From contig JAWPHD010011060.1 of assembly GCA_037043455.1 (NCBI GenBank), positions 1 to 64,000 of the forward strand: a stretch of DNA of 64,000 nt, read 5' to 3'. How positions within the stretch are numbered: position 1 is the stretch's first letter; the number at the start of each line of letters is the position of its first letter. The stretch is from Cyrtodaria siliqua. Its lineage: Eukaryota; Mollusca; Bivalvia; Adapedonta; Hiatellidae. The position numbers and the translations under genes are program-made. The notes below the pieces were generated by a model. The model saw only the letters and a program-made list of their open reading frames with translations, ran no database searches and had not been told where the DNA came from. Positions 27,901 to 42,900 of the stretch are shown here, one piece after another.

Positions 27901-30900
27901 ATTAGGCAATCAACAATAGGTGATGTACAGGGACATAAGGTCATCAGTAGTTATGTGTATAAATTATGAAGTTTGGGAATAACCCATTCAAAACTGTTTG
28001 AGGAATGCAAGTAATACCAAGAGCACAGCCAACGGCGCAGATGCTCAACTTTGCTGAAATTACAATTGATAAACAAGGTTTCCATCAATTACATACAAGC
28101 TTTATATAACCAAGATTTCTAAGTATAAAAGGAGCCATAATTTTGTTATAATAAAAATATGGCCTATACAAGATGCCAAATACATGTGTGAAGTTACAAT
28201 CCATTATGTAAAGTACTTTTGGAGATGTAAGTTTACATACAAACTTTAACCAAATTTCTTATTAATAAGTACAAAAGGGGCCATATGTTTGTTTAAATAG
28301 ATGCAGTTTAAATAGACGCAAGAGTTATAGAACCTGGATCTATGGTGTTGTGTTATGATGCCCAATGCATGTGTGAAATTTCAATCCATTATGTAATTAT
28401 GTTTGGGAGATACAAGCTTACATACAAACTTTAACCAAGCTTACATACAAACTTAAACCAAGTTTTCTAAGTATGAAAAGGGCCATAATTCTGTCAAAAT
28501 AAAATCAAGAGTTATATCACCTGACTAGAGAGGCTGATTACATGTGTGATGTTTCAATCCATTATGTAATGTGGTTTGGGAGATGCAAGCTATACAATCT
28601 GTAACCAATGTACGCATACAACACAACGATCAAGTGATGACATCATGAGACGCAATGGGACAAAAATGTGTGACATGATGCGACAAGAATGTTACGCGAC
28701 GGGACGTTACTGATAACGCGATTCCTATATATCCTTTGTGAAAGTGGGGGTATCATTAGTGAGTTTATAACTAATGTTTGTCAACAAGTGAAATATGCTT
28801 GGATTGAAAGGTTTCACAATATCTTTATTTTGAGATCATGTAACTTCAATGTATGATATCTAAATCAGAAACATAAACAATGCCTTTAATATATTCAGAA
28901 TAACAGATTCAATTTGTTAAAAGAATAAAATAACAAAAATACGGTCAAACGTGTATTAAGCGACCGCTCCAAGGGGAGGGGTGGTTAGTGACATAAGAAA
29001 AATACTTTAAGAGATATAGATATACACAACAGCTTACACGCGCAATAATTGACGTGCCTTTACTGCACATTTTATGTGGGTTCCATGGAAGCCCAGAATT
29101 TGTAAAAGACAAAATTACTTACGCAACCCTTAACAACACTATAAGGAAACCAATTTTCCAAATTAAGTTGAGCTAGGGCAGGAAATGTAAGAGATATAGA
29201 CCTGTAAACACAACTTACACGCAAAATTTGATGTGAAATGAGACACATTTTAAGGGCTATCAGAATTTGGGTTCCATGGGAGCCCAGGGGTTACAGGAAC
29301 CAAAATTACTTAAGGAACCCTTAAGATAATGCTATAAGGAAGCTCATGGCCAAATTTGGTTGTGCTAGGATAAAAAATGTAAGAGATATAGACTTAAAAA
29401 CACAGCTTACACGCAAAATTTGATGTGAAATGGGACACATTTTAAGAGCTATCATAATTTGAGTTCCATGGGAGCCCATGGGTTACAGGAACCAACAGTA
29501 CTAGCTATGCAGCCTTTAAGATAATACTATAAGGAAGCCCATGGCCAAATTTGGTTGTGCTAGGATAAGATATGTAAGAGACATAGACTTGTAAACACAG
29601 CTTACATGCAAACCTTGATGTGGGACGCCAACGCAGACGGCGACGAGAGTACATAAGATCTCTTATTCTTCGAATAGTCAAGCTAAAAACGTATCCAAAT
29701 TAAAGTCAACTGATAAAGTACTGTGACCGTGACAAAAGTAAGTATTCCACTGGAAATTACATCGTAAATGCATGTTGTACGATATAGTTGCTGGTAAAAC
29801 TCAGTTTTGTTACAAAGGTTTAGTTTTCACACGGTTGGGTATATCTTATCTATTGGAACGGTCGTCTATTTTTAAGATAATTTTGCAAGGAATTGCAAGT
29901 TATCTTTGTTTTCCATACGAAAGTCGAGGTCAATTAGTATCTCAAATTTCGTGACACAGAACAAAAGAACACCTGGCTAATATCTTTAAATAAATTTAAA
30001 TCAGAAATGACCGAGAATATTGCGACTGATATGATACTAAATAAGCCGATAATTGATGACTGAATAGTTCACTGACCTTGTTAGGGATTGTTTAATATCG
30101 AAATTATTGATATTAAGTTTGAAAAAGGAACGGTCACTGTCACATTAGGCAAAAGTCACTTAATGTACTTAAAATATAGAAGGGAAACGATCGGGTGACT
30201 CAAAACTGGTTGCTGAATGCACGTGGTGGCATGAGCAAGTTTGACTGTATACCAAAAGCAAGTGCCCTAAAAATAAAGATGCTATATTAATGCCTTCCTT
30301 GTTTATCATACCAGCCTATGTATTTTTCTATACTTTGACAATAAATCAAAACATAATTGGACTATAAACAAATCTTGACAAATCATGACAAATCATTTTT
30401 GCATTTTTATAATACTCAAATTTGTTCATAACAAATGTGCCAACATCTAGGCTAGTATGTGGAAATACACAAAAAATGTAAATATTTAACTATACTGTCA
30501 AAGAAGCAATAGTCATCGAGAAGCAATAGCCGTCATTCTGTTATAAATTTTATGGGTTTTTTTTGTTAGTTTGTGTGAGAAAGGAAAAAGCACTATAATT
30601 TAAGTACAAAAACAAGAAAAAATACGCCAAAAGGTAAATATTGACCGTAAAAATGACCGCAGACTCAAATGTGCACTTAATTTGTAAATATCGTCACGTG
30701 GGGATGTGCGCGCATATATACAAGATTGCTCGATTATAAAAATAATGTTTTTTTTTAATACTCCACTTCTATAAATAGCAAGCGGCACACAAAAAGCACT
30801 TGCTAAATAACTTAGTATTGAAGGGAGACAACACATTCATTAAATTACATCTTGAGTATAACATTGTTACTTCCCTTTGAAGAAATCTGAACGGTATATG

Positions 30901-33900
30901 CAGGCCTCCCAAATGCAGAATTTCGGATGGACACAAAATTATACAAATATGTATGTTAGTCATTAATCTGAATTAAATATGTAAGTTATTATGGACTATT
31001 ATTGTACAACACATCATCATAGAAGTTTTTTTATGACGCCGATTACTGCTTCTGTGCCGACTTTTCACGACGTTAAAATACCCCTTTTGGTACTCCCTGC
31101 CAGAAGGTGTTAGCATACACGGATATTTTGTTTACAAATGAGACATGGGGTAACCATTATTTTATGGAAATATCAATTGTTAAAAATACATTGTATTGAG
31201 ATATCTAAGAAAAAGGTTATTTTTCATGACGACTATTGCTTCTTTGCCAGTACTAATGTTGTATTTAAATTCAAAAGCTAATATTATCTAGTACACAACG
31301 CTACTGGTTCCTGGGCCACTTTGCGCCCAGCGTTCCTCTTTCTCTTAAAATTGTTTTACTACAAATCAGTTCTGTTATTATCAGTTCTGTTATTTTAATA
31401 CAATTAACAGCCATCATCACTGAAGACTGAAAACAAAAGAAACAAACCAAAAGGTAACCAAATGGTACACAAACGAAAGCGTTTTCTTGCCAACATATGT
31501 TAAATTGTGGGGAAGTATGCATTTTGTGATAGCATTTTTTGTAGACAAAGTAAGGCAACTCTTACACTTATATTTGTCCCAGTTAACTTTCTTGATAATG
31601 AAAATAATTGTGTTTAAGATATTACCGGGCACATTGTTTGAATAATGGAGCAAAGCAAACACATATTAACAACAAAACTGTATATCAAACACCGAAATTT
31701 CCCTAGTTTAAACTTTCTTAACTGAAGTGTAGTTGAAACTATCACTTGTTAAATAAAATAATGAAAATGAGGCTTGAGGATGTTAGTGATTTAGTCTTTT
31801 TATAATTGATGTCACTCGACACTTTCGTGGTGTCTATTTTCCATGAAGAGGTAAGCTAATGGAAAGTGGATACATAGTTTTTTCTGAATTTTTTTTTAAT
31901 GTATGACGAATGTCGGAAAGTAGCTCGGAACCAGTATACAAATATAAAATAAATAAATATATCAAATAAACAGAACACCCAATAAACCAAATGCACAAAT
32001 ATATTGTCTTGAATATACATAAAAAATACACTGGGACGTACCATTGTCTCCTAGAAGGTAAAACCAAGCCCTGTTGTTCATCCCCACAGCTAAATGGAAC
32101 GGTCCAATTCCTAGAAATGATGGCTCAACATCGACTGATATAGTAGCTGGTTGTTCCTGCAATACACAATAATAACTGCCATGGTATTGCCCTGTTTTTC
32201 TTTCTATTTTTCCTATTTTTCTTTCTCCTTCTTTCATTCTTTCTTTCATTTACTACACCAGGTTACAGTCATTACCAGCAAATCCAATGGCTGAAGGTTG
32301 TTGTTTTATGATGGAAATTATATTAAAATGTATGATATATAACTACGTAACATTGTTTAGGGAATTTCTTTCTGTTAAAGGTTGTTTTTTGTTACTTTTC
32401 AGACACAATTTAAATAGTACATAAATAAGTGACAAATAAGTAATAGATAGAGTCTGGTCTCAGCAAGTTGGCTTATTTAAACACCGAGATGGGCTACACT
32501 GTAATTTTAAATAACAAGCTGAGACAGACTCTATCTTTTTTTGTAGCATGGTGTACTTAGTAACACTGTGACGTCATATTGACCGTACTCTATATTCCAA
32601 TATCTGGTAGTTGTAGTACGACATAGCAACGCCCAATTTAGTTATCCTTAATTAAACGATTTAGTGCTCTGCATTCATCAAAGGAAACGTCACAAATGTT
32701 ACGTGTTACGTGACAAATGCTACAAATGCTACAAATGTTACGTGACGTGACATTTCGGGGCATATTAAGGACAGTATGATTCCTATATAGCGACCACTGC
32801 ACTTGTGAAGTGGGGGTATAATTATGATATTAAAGTTTCATAATTATAAATTCATGACAAATATTATATGAAGACGCTCTTGTATTTAATTCAGAAAAAA
32901 ATAATACTGTCTAACAGTATTCTGCTGAAACTGAATATCTTTTAATTCAAAATTTGGATAGGTGACTTCTTCCAGTCCCTTGAAATTCAGGTAACTGAGT
33001 GTGGACTGTATCTTTAAACAAACATGTCAGCTCAAATTATCCTTGAGTAAAACAATTTGTTCATGTATACTCAACAAAAAAAGAAACTTCCACAACTTTA
33101 CCAATACATGTAGACACAATGAAAATATATTTTGTTTGGTCTTATATGTTAATACCTTTGTTAAAAGGGCAGCACTGTCATGAAAACAATTTTCCTTGTA
33201 TCAGACTTGTACGCACAGTTATTCCCCTTGTTTTGGTTTAAATAGCATTTTCGGGTCTTGTGGTTTAAACTTTGATTTAACACAGTTTTGTTCTATTGAA
33301 ATAAACAGAAGATAACCCCAGCACCACAAAGATGGAGAAAGTAAGCTGACCTGTTCACTCACTGTTGCGCCATACAGCTTTCAAGAATGAATATTTTCAG
33401 ATTACCTCCCTTTATAATACAAATATAGTGATTTCGCAATTTGAATAAAACATGTTTTAGCAGCCACACACTAACTCTGGTTTTTGATGATTATTAATAT
33501 TGATCAGAATGATTGAGTGATAAATATAAAATGATGAAATTGTATATAGATTGGTGTACAAAGTGTAACAAAGTCAACCCTATGCAAATCACAGCTAAAA
33601 ATGCTGAAGTTTCCTTTTTTGTTCAGTATACATGATGTATGAATCAACAGTTTTATAAATATAAACTCTTTATAAATGATATCAATACCAAAACTAGTCT
33701 GGCCATGGGTGAGAACATTGTATAGTTAGACTGTTTTCCATGTCACCATTTGTAATTACCATGAGGCCAGTACTTAGATATCTCCGCCCTATGGTTGATG
33801 TCGGAGTATACTGCCAACAGGTTTGTTATAATACAGCTGCATGTGCTATTGTTTGTCGGAGGTATTGTATTTGTTTGATTGGTTAAACGGAGAATTGATC

Positions 33901-36900
33901 GACAACTGGTGTCATGTTGTGAGCTTCAAACTAAATTATGATTTAATGCATATCAGTATTATACTATGTGAATGTTGTGTTGGTAAATTTATTCATTAAA
34001 CATGCCAGGGTTCGATACTAAGTTTTTATAAGTAGGAAGCCTGCAGGACATGCCAGGGTTCGATACTTAGTTTTTATAAGTAGGAAGCCTGCAGGACATG
34101 CCAGGGTTCGATACTTAGTTTTTATAAGTAGGAAGCCTGCAGGACATGCCAGGGTTCGATACTTAGTTTTTATAAGTAGGAAGCCTGCAGGACTTCCTAC
34201 CTTTGAAAACTGGTGGTCCTTCTGACTGATAGGTGGTCCTTCTCATGTACAGCTATACTTACCGAAACATTACAATAAAATAAAACACATATACAGTGTT
34301 CTTATGTGATCAATGTTTACATTTATTATCAACAATTTATATGCCTTATTTGTTGTTTAGTGTTGCTAGATCGTTAGCATGGTGTCGTAGATGCTTTGCA
34401 TTTGAAGTTTTTCAGGTTTGCCTTTTGTTATATTGGTGGCAGAGACGTTTTTGAGAATTTTTCACATTTTTAAACTCCGCTGTTACTGGTCCGATATGAA
34501 TGGTTTTCGAACTTGTCCGAGCTTTCATTAATATTAACAATCTGATAAAGTTTGGTAAAGATCTGATGAACAATGAAGGCCCTATCGTCTTAACGAGGCA
34601 AAATATAGCATTTTTAACTAAATCAAGGGCCACAACTCCGCTGTTACGGGTCTGATATGGCTGGTTTTCGAACTTGTTCGAGCTTTCAACGACATTAGCA
34701 ATCTGATAAAGTTTGGTAAAGATCGGATGAACAATGAAGCCCCTATCGCCTTAACGAGGCAAACTATAGCATTTTTAACTAAATCAAGGGCCATAACTCC
34801 GCTGTTATAGTCCGATATGGCTGTTTTTCAAGTTGTCCGAGCTTTCATTGATATTAACAATGTGGTAAAGTTTGGTAAAGATAGGATGAAAAATGAAGGC
34901 CCTATCGTCTTGAGGAAAAATATAGCAATACAGCATTTTTAACTAAATCAAGGACCATAACTCAGCTGTTACTGGTCCGATCTGGCTGGTTTTCGAACTT
35001 GTTCGGGCTTTCATTGATATTAATAATGTGGGAAAGTTTGGTAAAGATAGGATGAAAAATGAAGGCCCCTATCGTCTTAACGAGGCAAAATATAGCATTA
35101 TAGCATTTTTAACTAAATCAAGGGCCATAACTCCGCTGTTACTGGTCCGATCTGGCTGGTTTTCGAACTTGTCCGAGCTTTCATTGATATTAACAACCTG
35201 TTAAAGTTTGGTAAAGATCTGATGAAAAATGAAGGACCCTATCGTCTTAACGAGACAAAAGTTAACGACGGTACGGACAACTGACGAAAATCAAGACTGA
35301 CACGTGTCCCTTTAAATATTTGTGGGAGCCTCTCAAAATACCATGGTTCAATTGCCCAAGCAAACTGGTGAAGAAAATGGTGAACAAATGGAACAAAATT
35401 TAACATGGAACATGATTACTTACCATTTTACCCTAAACATGGATATTAATGTAAATCTAAAATATTAATCTTAAAATATAGAAGAGAATGAAACGCATAT
35501 TTTTTATATAAATATTATGTAACTTTTGTCATTCACAATGATGCAGCTTTGCCAGTTCCAGTGTGCCTTTACACTACGCTATACCCTTGAGCAACACACT
35601 TAAAACCCACTGGGAAATAACGAACAAATGATGAATGTTCGACAACCATTTAACTGCTAAGGCCAAAAAAATGAAATGGTTCGTTTCCGCTAACGGCTTC
35701 AAAAAAATAGGGTAGGTAGGTAGTAGGCAAAACTTATTGTTTTTTTTTTATATTATTTATGACATATTTTTGTTAATGAAAAAACACTTTTAATATGATA
35801 AAAAATACTGGGGAAGGTATCAGTATCTAGATAATACATGGTTATGGTCCTTTTTCAATATAATGTACACTGGAAACCTCAGGGGTCGTGGGTTCAAATC
35901 ATACTGGAGGCATTTTTTTTTCCCATAAGAAACCTTGGTTCATGGGTTCAGTTAGTAATATTTTTATTTATTTTTTTTATTTTTTTTTTATTTATATTTT
36001 TTATATTTTTGCAATAAAAAAAGTTAGAGTAGGCGGCTAAATAATAGGGTCGGTCGGGTTAGCGGAAACAAAACACTTTTTTCTTTTAAGCCTAAGGTTA
36101 TATCAGTCTGGAATGGTGATGGGCAAATGAAGACAGCAATGGAGATGAAGACTACTGGAAATGAAAATCATGTTCTCCATCCAATTTAACTCAAAACATG
36201 GTATTCAGCAACATGCCCTCATTCTCTCATTTAGACACCAAGGCCTAATCTCCTCTGTAAGAATACTCATTTTTCCAGTCTTTGAGAGTGACTCTATATT
36301 GTAACCTAATTCATGTAAGTAGGGTATAATGTTGTAAACGTCTCAATTATTTTGTTATTTTCCAATTACTGACCAGTTGTTTGTTGCCTTCTATTGTGAC
36401 CTCAAGTTGTGACCCCAACCCCAACAACCCCCACGCAATTATTTCGTTATTTTCCAATTTACTGACCTGTTGTATGTTGCCTTCTATTGTGACCTCAAGT
36501 TGTGACCCCAACCCCAACAATCCCCGTCCAGTTTTGTTATTTTACGATTTACTGACCTGTTGTATGTTGTCTTCTATCGTGACCTCTAGTAGTGATGTAA
36601 GGTGGGCTATTCTCGTCTGTTGTGTGGCGGCCAGCAATGGGCAGACTGGTGAGGTATACATATAGGTTACCCTTCGTTGATGTGACCGCCAGTAACTGAC
36701 CATCATCTGTCCACTCTATACGGTCCAAACTTCGCTCGTCATCCAAGTTTATGATGGCAAACATCTCCTTAAGATCAGACAGGTCATGGATCTTTATACT
36801 GAAATGTTTACAAATTCTGTTTTTTTTCCCCTAAATACAGATGCACATAATGAAATCAAAATGAAAAGTACCAGATGCTGAAACAAAACAAAGGTAGAAC

Positions 36901-39900
36901 TGATGGATGCTCCGTGAAATGTATCCTGTAATTATCGTATGCGCTGTGTATCACCCAACAGTATTCAATTTGCAATCCCATTAGGAGTTTTCAGTTATGC
37001 TCCGGACAAGAAGTATAACATTACAAAGGGCAATAACTCTTCATCTGAATGAAGATAGTTATGATTATTGTGCTCTGCACTTTCCCTCATTGCCTTCTAT
37101 CATTGTGTGACATTTCATTGAGTTTATGCTCTGGACAAGAATTACAAGTATAAAATTATAAAGGGCAAAAACTCTAATTTGAAATGAATATAGAGTTATG
37201 GTTCTTGTGCTCTGCAGTTTCTCCTATTGCACTCTATCATTATGTGAAGTTGCATTGCAGTTACATAGTAGTTTTTGAGTTATGCTCTGGACAAGAATAA
37301 TAAAATTATAAAGGGCAAAAACTCTAATTTGAATGAATATAGAGTTATGGTTCTTGTGCTCTGCACTTTCTCTTATTGCCTTCTATCATTGTGTGAAGTT
37401 GCATTGCAGTCCCATAAAAAGTTTTTGAGTTATGTTCCGGGTAAGATATCCGGATGGACAGTATGGACAGGCAGTCAGACGGACAAACTATATTGAGGAG
37501 CATAATAAATCAATATTACTGAAATCAGTCAACAAAGAGAACTTTGGAGAATGATTTCATGATTTGCAAGAAACAAATTTCACAACAATAAAATTATTTG
37601 GTAGCTGGGTGAGACAATAATAGATTAAAACCCACTTAGTAATTATCAATACTTTAAATTACTGTGGTTTCACTAAAAGATAATGAATTGCAACTGAATA
37701 ATTTGCCTTGATTATCTGGAGCACTGTCAGGGTGATAATTTTGATGCTTGTAGTGTTTGTTTCCCTTACGTATTTAAGTGGTACTGAAAAACGGTACCAT
37801 TCCCAATGGCAAAAAGTATGTTTTTTTCCCAATTGGAGTGAAAAAATGCCCAATCCAAAACTAGAACTATCACTGAAGGTGATGAATACACTCGCTTTTT
37901 ATATCCTAAGTCAAACAAAGGGCCATAATTCTGTAATAAATTAGGCAATCAACAATGGTAGATGTCATCAGTTGTTATGAGTATATGAAATCTGGGAACA
38001 AGCCATTCAAAATTGTTTCAGAAAACTAGTGATAAAAATGTGTTATGCGACGTGAGGTGTCGGGGGGAAAAAAAAGTGTTGCGCGACAGGACGGGACAAA
38101 AATGTGTTATGTGACGGGACGCGACGTTACGGACAGCGTGATTCCTATATAGCCCACACTTGACTTTGTGAAAACTGGGGTATAAATATGGTTGGTTGTA
38201 CTTGTGTTTTACGTCATTTTCAACACATGTAAGGTTATATATGACGGTCGATTTTTTGTGGTTGAGGCAGACCACCCACTTTTCTTGAGTAGAATCAGTA
38301 CTTACACTCCCGCCATCCGTAAGAATCGAGGGTATAAATATATATATTCAACATTAATCATTATATATTACTTTAGGTGAGGGTAATGAAACACCAAGAG
38401 AATGTGTACATGGTAATTTATAAAGTGTTTAAGCATACAAAATTGCTTTTGTTTGATAGTGATAAATTCCCAATTTAAGACAAAACAAAGCAAATTGTCC
38501 CAGCTGAATGGGTACCGGTACCATTCCCAAAAGGGTGGAAAAAAAATTGTTGGCTTGATAACTACTTCAAGATTGTCGTCCGGCATTTAACCTGTTATCT
38601 CACTACCTGTTATCTTACTACCTGTTATCTCACTACTTTTAGTTTACGTACCAGTTGTCACCACATGACGCAGCCTTGTTGAGGGACAGTGATATGGCTA
38701 CACAGCTCAGGTTGTCTTTGTGGTTTCGGGCTTGGAACAACTCCTGTAACAGTACATTATAGTTTGTTTATATCTGATTTCTAACTCTTACACCTCTCCT
38801 TTAACAGGCCATGTTGATGGTTTAACAGATACAATATTTCAAATCATAATTAACCATTAACCTGCTACATATATATAATGGACTGTCTTTTCTTTGAATT
38901 AAGACCATTCCATTTATGTGACAAAGGGGTGTTTTGGGGAAAATGACTGATCAGCAGCAGCCTTACTCGCAGGCTGATCTGTGTTTACAATGGATCAAAA
39001 GGCTATTATAGTCAAGCTTAGTGGGTTAAGGGTTAATATTAAACATCTATAAAACTACTTCAATTACGTTGGTATATTTCTAAATTGATATATATATATA
39101 TATATAAAACAAATCAAGCAGTGTTTTTTTTTTCTACATTTTGGGAACATAACCCATACCCTCAAAATTGGGAATTTTAGCGAGATTTTTCATAAAATTG
39201 GGAAACAAAACAGTCAAACATTTATTTCATAATTGTATCTTTCATACTGTTTACAGTACAACAAGATCAACAGAGGCATTTAAAAGCATTTCATATTCAA
39301 TACTTGTCACATTTTTGCTGCTTTTCAGTGTTCTTTCTTTTTCTTCTTTCAATTGGGAATTTTCTTCTCAAAATTGGGGAAAAAATATATGTTTTGTCAT
39401 TGGGAATATGACCCAATAACGGCTATAAAAACAGCCAAAAAAAAGCCCTGTCAAGGCACAAAAAAATAAATAATTATTTAAATGTGTGAATTACATGTAT
39501 TATATTAATTTGTTCTGGTTTTAATATGGATACATGCAGCTCAAGAAGAATGATAAGAAAACAACACAATAAGTGCAACTAGAACTATCACTGAAGCTGA
39601 TGAATATCGTCATTCTACAATAAATTAGGCAACCAACCATGGGTGATGTAGAGGGACATAAGGCCATCAATTATTATGAATATACGAAGTTGGGAAAAAC
39701 CCATTCAAAACTGTTTGAGAAATGCTAGTAATAAAAAGTGTTACACGCCGGGACGGGACAAAAAAGTGTTACGCGACTCTACGGACAGCGTGATTCCTAT
39801 ATAGTCCCTACTTCACTTTGTGAAAGCGATGGTATATAAAGTTTTCATAAATTTAAAATTAGTCCAGATATATAAAATAACTTATTGCAAGTAATAGTTC

Positions 39901-42900
39901 ATCATAAAAATTATGTTGTAAAATAATACAAATTCTTAGATGACAACATCATGAGGTAATTAGCATAGAAAAGGCTAAAATGTTTATCTAATACAATCAC
40001 CCCACTCATCACCCCACTAGTAATGCACCACTTGTTTACCAAAGGAAAGCTAGTTTTTATGAACAATGATTACCAATAAACTCCGTTCAGTGATACCAAC
40101 TTGACACTGAATCAGGCAATCACTCCATTCGCAACATCTCGTACACTGCTTCGAAGCATGACTCGAATGTAATACGCAGGTTTCCATATTGGTTACGTCA
40201 TACTAGCGTGACACGCGTCAGATTCCCGCCAAAACGAATTTGCATTCAAAATTAAAGTCATCTTCAACATTCTGCAATGTCATTTAGCCGATTGCTCCAT
40301 CTATAGTTTATTTATGTGAAAGCAGTGATAAAACCTTCATCTGTACTGCATACAAACATGCAACGCAAATCATACATCAACGTGTGTGGCAAGCGGCCAT
40401 AATGTTTATGTAGCAACAGTCTAGCAACAGTGCACTATTTTCTGTGCCGTTGCCTTCCGGCTAATAGAATGTGAAGATTTTGAACATACCGAAGCGCCGT
40501 GATACACACAAGGCGGGATCCCGAGGAATGACGGGATTGGCAGAGCGTTCACGATTGGCAATCACTCCTTATGATTTAGGTCTCACACAACTATTAAGAT
40601 TTTCTATCAAGCTGACCCATGTGCTACGAACTTATTTACCTGGCCAATTTCCTTCATGTGTGTGGAGATGACAACAAAGAATCCCTGAGAGAATCCTATC
40701 ATGATGTAGCCGTCACCGTACCTGTGGGGTAGAACAATTATGATAAACATTGTCACACTTATAGTAAAAAAAAATTAATAATAATACCCACCCGAATGGA
40801 CTTGCAGTAGCCTAGAGATTAGCACAACAACCTCTTACAGGACCCAAAGTTTGACATTGACAAGGTCTCATCTGGGTTTTTTTAAATAAAATTCCTTAGA
40901 GACATGTTTTGAAGAGGAGGTAAATATGTCTGTTCTATGCACAGTGAGAGCAGATACACCCTAGGCTTGGGTAAGGTCTCCTTGAAAAGTGGAGAAAGAT
41001 TTATGCTACCAATCAGTAGTGTGTTTTTACTGGACGTTTGGGATCATCAAGCCCAATATAGGTGACTTTGAAGTAGAATACCATACCGCTTTAAGTCAGT
41101 GCTAGGCAAAGTAAAGGGTAATGCTTCTAACATTGCCACTCATGAACAGACTGACAATAAAACCGAGTCTGCTTCTTTATTATCTAAGTTGTGTTTGTTG
41201 CTTCTAAAGGATCTCCCTTATCTGTATGTATTAGGATACCAACATCAATATAGGAATCATACTACTCTCCACGTATAGGACATGGTGCTGCCATACTTCT
41301 GTTGAAAGGCCAACTGAATGTAGATTAACAGCTCATCAACACAATATTAGTCATTTAGAGCCGATCCAGGGAGAGGTGAAGGGTACATAGGATCCGGAAA
41401 CATGCCCTTCTCTTTATAGTTACAGATTCCTATGGTTCTTAAATGTGCTCGGAGGATACGACTCCGACACACGGGACAGCCCGGTTTGCGTCCGCATCCG
41501 ACGGACGAAGCCAAGGAAAAATGTCCTGCTGAAGAACACACCGACGAAACTCAGTGGTGCCGGTGAGAATTTAACCCGGGCCATCTGTTTTCAAGTCCAC
41601 CTTGCTATCCACATCAACCTCATAAGGCCAGTTCTATAGGGTATACCGTTACTCACCATTTATAGGACATGATGCTGCCATACTTCTGTTGGAAGGCCAG
41701 CTCTATAGGGTTCTCTGCATCATTCATGTTGTATAGAAACAGAGTCTTGCGTCCAATCACCACGCTCACCTGAAAACATAAATACATTACAGTCTGTCGT
41801 ATGTTATCTTTAATTAGGTCAATCTTTCTTATATTAGGTCAATCCGTCTTATGTTAGGTCAGTCTTCTTACGTTAGGTCAATCTGTCTTATGTTAGGTCA
41901 ATCTTCTTACGTTAGGTCAATCTGTCTTATGTTAGATCAATTTGTCTTATGTTAGGTCAATCTGTCTTCTGTTAGGTCAATCTTTCTTATGATAGATCAA
42001 TCTGTCTTATGCTATGTCAATCTGTCTTATGTTAAAGTTCCTCGGCCATGTTTTGTTTCATGAACATGTTTATTTAAATCGAAATCAATACACAACAATA
42101 GTACAATTCATACATTGCGATATCTGTGAAAAGCGAGAATTAGATTTTATTTGATGAAGTAAAAAACTTTAATCCACAGGTAAATGTATTTATCAATTAT
42201 CTGGCAATACTTGTGCAGCTATACAATTCAGATTTACCTCATTTCCCTGTGCAGTCACGCAGTGGTAAAAGTAGTATCTACGTCATGCAAATAACACTTG
42301 TTTTTACATACAACTTCGTAGCGGTTTTAAATATATGTTTCTCTCCGGGACTATCAAGAAATGTTCATATGATGTTTAAGAGTTAAATTTGTCAATTGAT
42401 AATACTACAAAAAGGGTGGCCATTATGGTCTTATGCTAGGTCAATCTGTCTAATTTTATCTATAATTAGGTCAATCTGCCTTACGTAAGATCAATCTGTC
42501 TGATGTTAGGTCAATCTGCCTTATGTTAGGTCAATCTATCCAATTTTATCTATAATTAGGTCAATCTGCCTTATGTAAAATCAATCTGTCTGATGTTAGG
42601 TCAATCTATCCAATTTTATCTATAATTAGGTCAATCTGCCTTATGTTAGGTCAATCTATCCAATTTTATCTATAATAAGGTCAATCCATCTAATGTACTG
42701 TCAATCTATCTTACGTATGAATGATGTTTTACATCATTTTTAGCACATAATTTATAAGGCCACATATAACGGTTGATTCTTTCGTGGCGGAGGCAGAACA
42801 CCCCATTTTTCCTGGATAGAACCAGTACTGTACACCTCCCGCCAACTGTAAAAATATCAAATGTTAGGTCAATCCATTTAATGTTATGGCTATCCAATAA

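Noticed and set aside
36614..36668. A 54-nt micro-intron (GTAACC...CAACAG) explaining the exon 10 frame problem
   Set aside because: It would remove the conserved [14 protein letters not shown] segment and, being divisible by 3, would not fix the frame.
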